In this document: piece by piece, positions 1-6,410 of the stretch
Numbering within the stretch: the stretch's first letter is position 1
Layout: the number at the start of each line of letters is the position of its first letter
Assembly (NCBI GenBank): GCA_937858235.1
Contig: CALLZZ010000446.1
Span: 1 to 11,327, forward strand
Direction of reading: 5' to 3'
DNA: 11,327 nt
Source: an uncultured Clostridia bacterium
GTDB lineage: Bacteria; Bacillota; Clostridia; Oscillospirales; Oscillospiraceae
Made by a program: the position numbers and the translations under genes
Notes under the pieces: generated by a model
What the model was told of the DNA's origin: nothing
Database searches by the model: none
What the model saw: only the letters and a program-made list of their open reading frames with translations

Positions 1-1099
1 CTGCTACGTTCATAGCCGGTCTTTTATCCGAGTTGGGAACAAGAGTCGGCTTGCCTGGTGGTTTATAAATGAGGTTTCCTAGAATCTCCTCAAATTTGGC
101 TTTACCCATCAGTTTTTGCATCTCTGTCATAGGAATAAGGCTCTTACGATAAATATCCCTATATCCGCTTGCCTCAGCTTTTTCTGCGATAGTATTTCCA
201 TCCTTGTACTTACGAACCGAGCGACCTTCTACAACCTTAAAGCCATGCCACTCTTTTCCGTGGTTCACTGCTGCATCTGTCGCATAAGCAGTGATCTCAT
301 TAGCCCATTTGGTGAGATCGGGGAGAATTAGCAAAACTTCTTCTATCTCAGAATCCGTAAGTAAAGGTGGCATCTTAAACTCCAGTTGTGCAAGCTTTAA
401 CTTTTCATCAGCCCTTGCACGGCATCTATTGGATGCTTTGCAGAACGTACACCACGGACCAGGTATATATTCACCCTCACCGTTGAAGGCTTTGTCAGCT
501 CTAGGTTTTAGTTCCTCTTCCGCCCAGTCTTTTAGTTCTTCCACCGATATTGTCCAGGTGCTGACATTTTCTCTTCTTGGCTGAAAGATTGTCATAGACA
601 CTTCTTTGATGTCATACAGGTGATCATAGATTCCAAGTGCTCCTAGGGCATACAGTTTCATCTGTGGATTGTCCACCGCATCGACTAGCACACCCAACCC
701 ATACTTAAAGTCTACGATGTGAAGTCTGTCATCCGCGATAATCACACAGTCTCCTGTTCCAAAGCCGTCTGGTACATAGCATGAAAAATCAAGATGCTGT
801 TCGATAAGAACGATTGGATCGTTACATTTTGTTTTTGCAAGCTCTACCTGTTCCATAACGAAGTCCACGTAAGCATCTGTACACTCCTCCATCTCATCAG
901 AGTTATACTTGGAGACTGGTCGCTGACTTCTCATATGAAGTGCCTTTTTGAGCTTGTGCTCACATAGGTCATGAGCTGCTGTACCTTCTTTTGCTGCCTC
1001 ACCACTTTGGTCTTCAAACTCCAATTCAAGCCTTGCCGAGGGTAAGCAGTTAAGCCATCTGTGTGATGAAGATGCAGATAATATTGCGTGTTTACCCAT
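1..1099 (-). CDS. DUF2800-type phage nuclease, RecB/Cas4-like (3' end beyond window)
   Basis: Seen: an open frame of 366 codons runs off the left edge. It starts at ATG 1099, inside the last codons of the upstream 105-residue gene (8-base overlap, ATGGGTAA). Motifs of the RecB/AddB/Cas4 branch of PD-(D/E)XK nucleases are readable: G39-T-A-A-H43, acidic D117, D130-F-K132, and Q146-x3-Y150. Four cysteines match the iron-sulfur arrangement of that branch: C18 near the N-terminus, then C217-x2-C220-x5-C226. The visible end reads KRPAMNVA; in members I know, such a motif is close to the C-terminus, so probably only a few residues are missing. Known: these proteins occur in Bacillota phage replication modules beside a DUF2815 ssDNA-binding-type protein and a DNA polymerase. 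Inference: it acts in the cytoplasm as a metal-dependent nuclease in phage replication or recombination. The family call is firm; substrate and cluster are not demonstrated. Confidence 0.85.
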   Translation of the reverse strand, partial: MGKHAILSASSSHRWLNCLPSARLELEFEDQSGEAAKEGTAAHDLCEHKLKKALHMRSQRPVSKYNSDEMEECTDAYVDFVMEQVELAKTKCNDPIVLIEQHLDFSCYVPDGFGTGDCVIIADDRLHIVDFKYGLGVLVDAVDNPQMKLYALGALGIYDHLYDIKEVSMTIFQPRRENVSTWTISVEELKDWAEEELKPRADKAFNGEGEYIPGPWCTFCKASNRCRARADEKLKLAQLEFKMPPLLTDSEIEEVLLILPDLTKWANEITAYATDAAVNHGKEWHGFKVVEGRSVRKYKDGNTIAEKAEASGYRDIYRKSLIPMTEMQKLMGKAKFEEILGNLIYKPPGKPTLVPNSDKRPAMNVA

Positions 1100-1409
1100 T
1101 GCCAAGGCCCTCCGCATCTTTCAAGATGTCAGCGTAGTGAACCTTATCTACAGCACTTAACTTCTCAGCACCATACTTAGCGATAATCCCTCGCACTTCA
1201 GCTGTAAAGCCTTGCTGACTCTTCTGAGCAAGAACCATTCTCACTTTTTCAAGTGGAATATCAGCTTCTTTTACTACTTCTGCTTTTGTGGCGGGTTCTT
1301 CTTTTAGAGCAGAATCACCATCTGTCATCACATCACAAACCACCTGTATGCTGTCAGCTAGACTTCGCATATCGTTTACCACATCAAGCAGTAACTTTAT
1401 TTTGCTCAA
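1092..1409 (-). CDS. Small phage early protein (family often auto-named 'Rrp5-like')
   Basis: This 105-residue protein starts with TTG at 1409, supported by an AAAGGAGG site eight bases upstream and by the absence of a better start. It overlaps the end of the preceding gene by 26 bases and the start of the nuclease gene by 8, so the three are probably translationally coupled. The N-terminal ~35 residues look like an amphipathic helix, followed by an acidic linker rich in E, K, A and T. The C-terminal half carries a conserved-looking helical block (about residues 53-100: IPLEKVRMVLAQKS, then GFTAEVRGIIAKYGAEKLS, then YADILKDAEGL). I recall similar C-terminal blocks in phage proteins placed just before DUF2800 genes. 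Databases sometimes call them rRNA biogenesis Rrp5, which is not supported by anything here. A DNA- or partner-binding accessory role in replication is inference only. Confidence 0.8.
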   Translation of the reverse strand: MSKIKLLLDVVNDMRSLADSIQVVCDVMTDGDSALKEEPATKAEVVKEADIPLEKVRMVLAQKSQQGFTAEVRGIIAKYGAEKLSAVDKVHYADILKDAEGLGNG

Positions 1410-1602
1410 GGTCAGTTCCTCCTTTCGTCATCTCACAGATAGACAGTTCCTCGATGCTATCTCCAGGGATCACAATCGTCACACGCTGTTTACTGCCCAA
1501 AAGAAAACGAAGGATTCGCTCTCTTATGGACAAGTTACGATAGGTAACAAGGCCACCTGTCTGTGGTTTCTTAGAAACACTGATTCTTAAATTGTGTTTC
1601 AT
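1384..1602 (-). CDS. Small basic phage protein, function unknown
   Basis: This protein of 72 residues is not assigned to a characterised family. The start was chosen at ATG 1602 because AAAGAGGTGAT (1617-1607) lies eight bases upstream of it. Alternative GTG 1611 and ATG 1608 starts fall inside or within 2 bases of that site. The N-terminus is basic (KHNLRISVSKK), followed by a helical stretch SIRERILRFLLG and a strand-loop-helix VTIVIPGDSIEEL, ending in a polar tail whose codons contain the SD of the next gene. It is the first gene after the late terminator and heads the early module, just ahead of the 105-residue protein and the nuclease. I recall similar short proteins at this position in Bacillota prophages, all of unknown function. 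No membrane segment or cysteine pair is seen. Confidence 0.7.
   Translation of the reverse strand: MKHNLRISVSKKPQTGGLVTYRNLSIRERILRFLLGSKQRVTIVIPGDSIEELSICEMTKGGTDLEQNKVTA
1418..1425 (-). promoter_or_regulatory. Strong SD that fixes a TTG start
   Basis: AAAGGAGG lies inside the end of the 72-residue gene. Eight bases separate it from TTG 1409, which supports TTG as the start of the 105-residue protein and implies coupling to translation of the upstream gene. Confidence 0.75.
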
Positions 1603-1684
1603 ATCCATCACCTCTTTCCGAAGGCTGATTGTATTGATTGCCCTCTACCTAGTAGCCATGGGAGGAATGGAAATCTGACGGTTT

Positions 1685-1727
1685 AGAAAGAAGAAAACCT
1701 ACCAAAGAGAAATTCTCCTTGATAGGT
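1685..1727 (-). terminator. Intrinsic terminator of the late (tail-lysis) operon
   Basis: On the minus strand ACCTATCAAGGAGA (1727-1714) pairs with TCTCTTTGGTAGGT (1710-1697) over 14 bp with two G-U wobbles and a three-base loop. It is followed by TTTTCTTCTTTC (1696-1685). It begins 14 bases after the endolysin stop codon and ahead of the early genes. This is a textbook Rho-independent terminator. Confidence 0.9.
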
Positions 1728-1741
1728 ATTCTTGATTGTCC

Positions 1742-2680
1742 TTATTTAAAGAGTTCATTGACCCTTTTTTGTACTACGACATAATCGTATCCTGCTTTTG
1801 TCAGTCGATTTTTCCGTTCCTGTCCATTACCCCAATCACCACGAATAACCTCACGGGCAATGGTATCGATAGACTTTTTACTGGATAACAAGTCATTGAC
1901 CTTTGACTGGACCTCAGAGTAATCATAAGCTGCATCTGTTAAGCGCTTCTTTCGCTCTTCACCGTTACCCCATAAACCCTGAATTACTTCCTTGGCCAGT
2001 TCCTCGATGGATTTCTTATCTGTTGGAGTAGGCTCACTTTCTTCTTTCTTTAAACGATTCAGCCCAGCGTTTTGGATAATCGTTTTATAGTCCTTATAGG
2101 CGTAATTTAGATCCAAGTTTCCAGAGTAACCATTTAACTTGCCCTTGCTCGTGTACTGCCAGATGCCATGACGAAGTGTTGGTTCTTTGCTTGACCACTG
2201 AGCCACCCAAAAATCATAAGGTTCTAGACGATCCAGTTCTGTCAAATCCCTAAACCAAGAACTAGACGCATAGATACCAGCATAATAACCTGCATTTTCT
2301 ACTGTCTCACAAAAGCCTACCAAAGCATCGGTGATGGCTTTCTTGCCACTTGGACGTTGGTGATAGTTATCTTCTGTATCAATAAAGACTGGATAAGAGA
2401 TTGTTTTACCTTTGATAATCTCAAGGCATTTCTTTGCTTCTGCGATACCCTTGGCACGGGTATTGGCACAGCTGTACCAGTAAACACCGATAGGAATACC
2501 TCTCTCGTGAAAGGCTTGATAGTGTTTTTCAAAGGCATCATCCTTGTGGTGGCTAACACCTGTGCCATGCCCCGTATATCCTGCTCTTAGGATAACGAAA
2601 TCAATCTCTTTAGCCAGCTTGTCATAATTCATTTCACTTGGTTTTTGCCAAGTACTGATATCAATTCCTTTAGTCTTCAT
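1742..2680 (-). CDS. Phage endolysin: GH25 N-acetylmuramidase with two Cpl-7 repeats
   Basis: This 312-residue protein hydrolyses the MurNAc-GlcNAc beta-1,4 bond of peptidoglycan for host lysis. The GH25 domain covers about residues 3-200: GIDIST opens it (D7), the catalytic pair lies in PVFIDTE (D101, E103), and it closes with GIWQYTSKG and GNLDLN (D190), matching the Cpl-1/Cellosyl catalytic set. A charged linker with TPT (about 209-223) leads to two CW_7 repeats, about 224-265 and 270-311, with 26 of 42 positions identical; each contains WGNG, ERK.RLT and YDY. This repeat type binds muropeptide in the Cpl-7 pneumophage lysin. There is no signal peptide, so export depends on the holin encoded directly upstream. 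The start ATG follows the holin stop with no gap, and the holin's last codons supply its AAGGAGG SD. The late terminator follows 14 bases after the stop. Confidence 0.95.
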   Translation of the reverse strand: MKTKGIDISTWQKPSEMNYDKLAKEIDFVILRAGYTGHGTGVSHHKDDAFEKHYQAFHERGIPIGVYWYSCANTRAKGIAEAKKCLEIIKGKTISYPVFIDTEDNYHQRPSGKKAITDALVGFCETVENAGYYAGIYASSSWFRDLTELDRLEPYDFWVAQWSSKEPTLRHGIWQYTSKGKLNGYSGNLDLNYAYKDYKTIIQNAGLNRLKKEESEPTPTDKKSIEELAKEVIQGLWGNGEERKKRLTDAAYDYSEVQSKVNDLLSSKKSIDTIAREVIRGDWGNGQERKNRLTKAGYDYVVVQKRVNELFK

Positions 2681-3094
2681 TTATTGTTCCTCCTTGTCGC
2701 TCTTGTTGTGGAGCTGCTCTAGTACATCTTTTAATTTTTCTGGTATGGGTAGTCCTAAGTGAGCTGCATTTTCGAGCAGTGAAATTCCCTCGTTAGAAAG
2801 GTAGAAAAATACAATGGCAGTACGTAGTACGTTTCCATCACCAATCACATAGACATCTAAAATATTTGCCACACCCACTAAAACAAAAATCAGCACTTTA
2901 CGACTGATTCCGATAAACCCCACTTCACTAGATAGGGTCTTATCTGCTATTGCACATAGGACACCTGTTAGATAGTCGATGACCACAAAGGCCATTAGTG
3001 CATATAAAAAGCCATCTGCACCGCCTAAAAACCAACCGAAGAATCCACCAATTGCTGTTATTGCAACTTGAATCCAGTTCCATATTTCTTTCAT
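2681..3094 (-). CDS. Holin, phage_holin_4 (Cph1/toxin-secretion) family
   Basis: This 137-residue membrane protein forms or triggers the inner-membrane lesion that lets the endolysin reach the wall. Hydrophobic segments lie at about residues 8-25, 29-49, 66-85 and 90-107, and the tail from about 117 is charged (KSDKEEQ). Family signatures are DYLTG (40-44) and the stretch NEGISLLENAAHLGLPIP (about 101-118), a hallmark of the PF05105 holins of Bacillota phages. The ATG has AAAGGAGG eight bases upstream. The stop codon abuts the endolysin ATG, giving a two-gene lysis cassette. A hairpin terminator lies between it and the GH18 gene, so lysis expression may be partly uncoupled from tail expression. 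Confidence 0.92.
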   Translation of the reverse strand: MKEIWNWIQVAITAIGGFFGWFLGGADGFLYALMAFVVIDYLTGVLCAIADKTLSSEVGFIGISRKVLIFVLVGVANILDVYVIGDGNVLRTAIVFFYLSNEGISLLENAAHLGLPIPEKLKDVLEQLHNKSDKEEQ

Positions 3095-3120
3095 TTGAAA
3101 ATCCTCCTTTATTTTTGCTC

Positions 3121-3151
3121 AAATAAAAAGAACACCTCTCGATGTTCCTTT
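3121..3151 (-). terminator. Hairpin terminator or attenuator between tail and lysis genes
   Basis: On the minus strand AAAGGAACATC (3151-3141), a GAGA tetraloop (3140-3137) and GGTGTTCTTTT (3136-3126) form an 11-bp stem with two wobbles. The U-rich run CTTTTTATTT overlaps its 3' arm and ends at 3121. It starts 4 bases after the GH18 stop codon and ends 27 bases before the holin ATG. No convincing promoter fits in the remaining gap, so it may be leaky or antiterminated. Confidence 0.75.
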
Positions 3152-3154
3152 GAT

Positions 3155-5623
3155 TTACTCTATTTGTTTTGGTAGCCACTCCCACAATCGCAAGTCCTCC
3201 TGTCCGAGTGACCACATACACATTCCTCTAAGTTTCCACCGATATGCCGCTTCATTTGCCCAGTACACAAGGCTGTCAACATCTTGGTAATAGAGAATAG
3301 AAAAGCCATCGCCATCACCTAAGAAGAGTCGTGAGATCCATATATTTATATCCCTTGGTATGATGGTGGTCTTGTAATCATTCCCGCACTGAATGGAAGG
3401 CATGATATCCGAGTGAAAGAAATCGTAATCAAGGGATATGCTTTCACTTCTTGTAGCCGATTCTTCTAGGTCTGCTGTCAAAGCAAAGACTTGAAACTCT
3501 TCATCCCAGCTACAGTTACTTCTTGCAATCCTTCCATAAGTCTTAAATGACCCATCCGGCATAAGCACATCAAATCGTTCATAGGGTTCATAGACCCAAG
3601 CATCACCCAATCGAAGTAACTGGCAATTCACCTGATTATCTGAGCGAATACCTGCATAGCCAGTTACATCAGAGCAAGTGGCTGTAAATCGTAGTGTATT
3701 TGATGCGGATGAATACACACGTACTTTATTACCTCGCTTTCGCATTTCAATGGTATAAAAGTTAGGATTTGTACGAAGGTCTCCTGCGGATGTTCTTGAA
3801 AAGCTTGTAGCAAAACTCCCCTTTAAGGTAGCACCTTCATAAAGCTCAATACGCTGTGTATCATAATTAAAGCAACAGTAGATCGTTCCAATAAAAATGC
3901 CCGCCTTACCACTAAAGTTTTCAGGGAAGATGAGTTGTGCCCTTAAATGGATATCTGAAAAATTACTGTAGTTCCATGCTAACTGCCCTTTACCTTCCAG
4001 TTGGGAATAGGGTCGATTCATAGAACTGCTTGTATCCTGCCACACACTCCATTCACCCGATAGAGTTGTCCAGTAGCTTTGGGGAAGTGGTGTATCATCT
4101 CTAAAATCCTCATACCATACAAGGGCTGAATCTGCCTTTCGTCTTAGCATCTCAAGTGTTAGCTTAAAGCCTGTTGCGGGTCCTACCATGTCTCCATTTA
4201 TATCTTTGAAATGTCTAGGAGCAAGGGTATATTCTGCTTCACCAACTGTAGCAGCTTCTGAAAATGAAGAGCAAACCCTAAAGCCATAAAACTGCACACC
4301 CATTGTGCCAAGGGAAATGGTGAGAGTATGTTCTCCAGCAGTCAGTGAGATGCCCTTTTTAAGTACGGTCCAGAAAGTAGTCCTCCAATAGGGCCACCAT
4401 AACCTGTTTTCAGAGAAAAACTCATCACTTCCATCAAGGGAGATGTTAATGCTGTTTTTATCCCAAAACGGATAGCCTAGTTTGACAGCCACATCATAAG
4501 TTCCTGCTTCTGTAATCGTGAAGTGATAGGTTGCCTCACCCTCATCTCCAAGTGTTGTTACAGTATTAGAAGTCGATACAACTCCAGAATAACTATCCGG
4601 CATTGCATCATGATCGATATAAATAGTTCCAAACTCCGTCTTTTGTTGTTTGCCATAGGCAGTCAGATACTGTCTACCGTTATAGCTCGCAGATAAGAGA
4701 GGGTAGCTATAACTCGTTGCATCTCTTCCTTCCATATAGTCGTATACATGAGGTAATGCCCAGGGCACTTTATTATCATCATCCCAATAAGCCACAATTG
4801 GAATGAAGGGTTGAGGAGGGGCATCATCTGTAAAGTTATAGGCTCCAGTCATCCAGTACTTTGCAGCATAGTAGGTGTGAGAAGTTCCCCTGTATGCTTT
4901 CCCTAAGTTTTCTGGTGTATCGTAAATTTGCCAGTTCCAACCGTAAGCTGGCATCCCAAAGAAAATCTTATCGGGGTCCATCTCGGAAACAGCATAATCA
5001 TAAATACCTTCAAGCCAACTTCTAGGGGAAACGGGACCAGGCGCTGATCCTGACCAAGCCATACCATAACTCATGATAGAGGCCGTATCACAATAAGGTG
5101 AGAGGTCAGCATATACGCACCAGTTCTCGCCACCTACGGATCCGTTGACACTCGTCATTCCTGGAAGACAGATGTTCATCAGCTTGCTAGAATCATAGTT
5201 TTTAATCGTGTTATAAATATTACGAAACATTGCTGTTGATTCTGCATGAGTGGAATAGTCATCACCTCTTTCAAGGTCAATATCAATACCATCACACCAA
5301 GGATATTTCTCCATAATGCGAACAATCTCTGATAGAAATAGTTTCTGAGCGCCGTTTGTATTATCTCTTAACGCTCTGAAAATACTGTTTGCACCATCAT
5401 TGGCAATAGTGAGTAACCATTTGATGTGGGGATAGCGATTAATGTAGGGGAGCATACTGTTGATGGTGACACCCGTTTCATAGATTTCTCCCGTGGCTCG
5501 AACCTTAAAAGAAAAAAGACCGATGGTATCAATCCGGTCTCCATATTTCTCTAAAGCTTCATACATTCGTGCATTTCCCATAAAAGTCCACACCATGATT
5601 TTCTTGCCTTTTAGTTTATCCAT
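3155..5623 (-). CDS. GH18 glycosidase, multi-domain tail-tip protein (putative depolymerase/receptor-binding)
   Basis: This 822-residue protein has no signal peptide. Residues about 6-230 form most of a GH18 (beta/alpha)8 barrel: DGIDIDLE at 111-118 is the DxxDxDxE motif with E118 as catalytic acid, MSYG at 184-187 matches the MxY substrate motif, and GMPAYGWNW follows at 223-231. After a linker there is a beta-sandwich resembling a CBM35/6-type module (about 350-455), then a concanavalin-like region (about 500-675). The last ~50 residues, YYQDVDSL to MWSLGQEDLRLW (779-814), look like the final barrel strand with its sugar-stacking Trp (W804). GH18 enzymes cleave beta-1,4 GlcNAc linkages by substrate-assisted catalysis. 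From its position after Tal and before the holin, I infer a virion tail-tip enzyme acting on host wall or surface glycan. The start overlaps the previous stop by one base (TAATG). Confidence 0.88.
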   Translation of the reverse strand: MDKLKGKKIMVWTFMGNARMYEALEKYGDRIDTIGLFSFKVRATGEIYETGVTINSMLPYINRYPHIKWLLTIANDGANSIFRALRDNTNGAQKLFLSEIVRIMEKYPWCDGIDIDLERGDDYSTHAESTAMFRNIYNTIKNYDSSKLMNICLPGMTSVNGSVGGENWCVYADLSPYCDTASIMSYGMAWSGSAPGPVSPRSWLEGIYDYAVSEMDPDKIFFGMPAYGWNWQIYDTPENLGKAYRGTSHTYYAAKYWMTGAYNFTDDAPPQPFIPIVAYWDDDNKVPWALPHVYDYMEGRDATSYSYPLLSASYNGRQYLTAYGKQQKTEFGTIYIDHDAMPDSYSGVVSTSNTVTTLGDEGEATYHFTITEAGTYDVAVKLGYPFWDKNSINISLDGSDEFFSENRLWWPYWRTTFWTVLKKGISLTAGEHTLTISLGTMGVQFYGFRVCSSFSEAATVGEAEYTLAPRHFKDINGDMVGPATGFKLTLEMLRRKADSALVWYEDFRDDTPLPQSYWTTLSGEWSVWQDTSSSMNRPYSQLEGKGQLAWNYSNFSDIHLRAQLIFPENFSGKAGIFIGTIYCCFNYDTQRIELYEGATLKGSFATSFSRTSAGDLRTNPNFYTIEMRKRGNKVRVYSSASNTLRFTATCSDVTGYAGIRSDNQVNCQLLRLGDAWVYEPYERFDVLMPDGSFKTYGRIARSNCSWDEEFQVFALTADLEESATRSESISLDYDFFHSDIMPSIQCGNDYKTTIIPRDINIWISRLFLGDGDGFSILYYQDVDSLVYWANEAAYRWKLRGMCMWSLGQEDLRLWEWLPKQIE

Positions 5624-6207
5624 TAGAATGGCTCACCTCCTTCTTCCATTTCCTGCATAGAAAAAAGCACCCTTGCAGATTTACCTGTTTCAAGGGTGAC
5701 TTTATGTTTTGAATCCCATGCAGCACTGTACTGATAAAAGCCTTCTTTTGACTCACTAACCCCATCTTTCGTACACGTTCTTGTAGATGCAAGCAGAGCC
5801 AAATTTGCATCCTTAGCAATTGCTCCTGGAAAAGATACCTTCTGAGCTGCTACACCCTGGCATAACTTCACTGTTCCAGCGGCCATTGTGGCCTTAGGGT
5901 AAATATGAATATCTAGTCCTGTTGAGGTTTCTCCAACATTAAAGAGAATGACCGTTTCTTCCGAACGAACCACTCCATTAAACCAAACAGGCGCCTTGAT
6001 ACTACCGCTTTCTCTTAAGTGTTGTAAGCTGCTCTCCGTGTGAGGTACATAGCCATTTAAGACAGGACCTTCTTGCAATTGAATATCCGTAAACCAAATC
6101 GTGCCGGTGCAATCATAGATGGTAGGTTTTATGCTTACACTCATGACTCGTTTATCCTGCTTTTTATTAATGACTTCAGCTAATCTTATAAATCTTGCAC
6201 TAGCCAT
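5623..6207 (-). CDS. Putative tail-tip minor structural protein
   Basis: This 194-residue protein has unknown function. The start ATG 6207 overlaps the previous gene by eight bases (ATGGCTAG), with AAGGTGG seven bases upstream. Residues 32-47 (DCTGT, then TDIQLQEG) repeat the motif seen at 31-46 of the preceding 65-residue protein, and the underlying DNA is also visibly related (about 6070-6110 versus 6266-6312). This indicates an ancient duplication of a beta-rich carbohydrate-binding-like half domain. The remainder (about 70-194) is predicted beta-rich, with GVVRSEETVILFN, GLDIHIYP and GFYQYSAAWDSKH. It is not assigned to a characterised family. No membrane segment or signal peptide is seen. 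Its position between Tal and the GH18 protein, with tight coupling to both, suggests a tail-tip or baseplate accessory that may bind glycan or help attach the GH18 enzyme. Confidence 0.75.
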   Translation of the reverse strand: MASARFIRLAEVINKKQDKRVMSVSIKPTIYDCTGTIWFTDIQLQEGPVLNGYVPHTESSLQHLRESGSIKAPVWFNGVVRSEETVILFNVGETSTGLDIHIYPKATMAAGTVKLCQGVAAQKVSFPGAIAKDANLALLASTRTCTKDGVSESKEGFYQYSAAWDSKHKVTLETGKSARVLFSMQEMEEGGEPF

Positions 6208-6397
6208 CTAAAGTCCACCTTATTTCACATGGATGACCTACCCATCCAGTTGCCACCAAGCCTGCTTGTAAAAAGATATCCGTAATATAAAAAGTGCCTG
6301 TGCAATTAGTGACACAGACACGGATGGTGATTGCTTTTACTTTAGAGTAGTAGCTCTCCGGAACAATCTTTTCTGCTGTTTTTGAGAAATAAGCCAC
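6200..6397 (-). CDS. 65-residue tail-tip protein; looks like the C-terminal half of a carbohydrate-binding domain
   Basis: This short protein starts at GTG 6397, with AGGAGG (6410-6405) seven bases upstream; that SD overlaps the Tal stop codon. Its sequence (EKIVPES, VKAITIRVCVTNCTGTFYIT, then DIFLQAG and TGWVGH) reads like the second half of a CBM4/9-type jelly roll as found at the ends of phage tail proteins. The Tal C-terminus just upstream reads like the first half (NLLRNSRG, then SSYTLSAQI and EYEDGTTE). The two may therefore fold together as a split domain. The frame differs from Tal by two bases, and an in-frame TGA lies just upstream, so it is a separate coupled gene rather than a simple readthrough product. 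The next gene repeats its central motif. Function is otherwise unknown. Confidence 0.7.
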   Translation of the reverse strand: MAYFSKTAEKIVPESYYSKVKAITIRVCVTNCTGTFYITDIFLQAGLVATGWVGHPCEIRWTLDG

Positions 6398-6404
6398 AAA
6401 TCTA

Positions 6405-6410
6405 CCTCCT
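6405..6410 (-). promoter_or_regulatory. SD overlapping the Tal stop, supporting a GTG start
   Basis: AGGAGG begins inside the TAG stop of the Tal gene (6411-6409) and lies seven bases before GTG 6397. This is the main support for the 65-residue gene being a real, translationally coupled gene. Confidence 0.75.

Noticed and set aside
116..584. Plus-strand open frames over the DUF2800 gene
   Set aside because: They lie antisense to a well-supported nuclease gene with recognisable motifs, have no plausible SD or protein-family features, and are shadows of its codon use.
1612..1684. Promoter for the early module upstream of the 72-residue gene
   Set aside because: A TACAAT hexamer is present on the minus strand, but nothing resembling TTGACA lies 16-18 bases before it; too weak to annotate.
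2317..2590. Additional small genes within the endolysin region
   Set aside because: Both the minus-strand alternative frame and the plus-strand frame lie wholly inside the GH25 catalytic domain and show no independent support.
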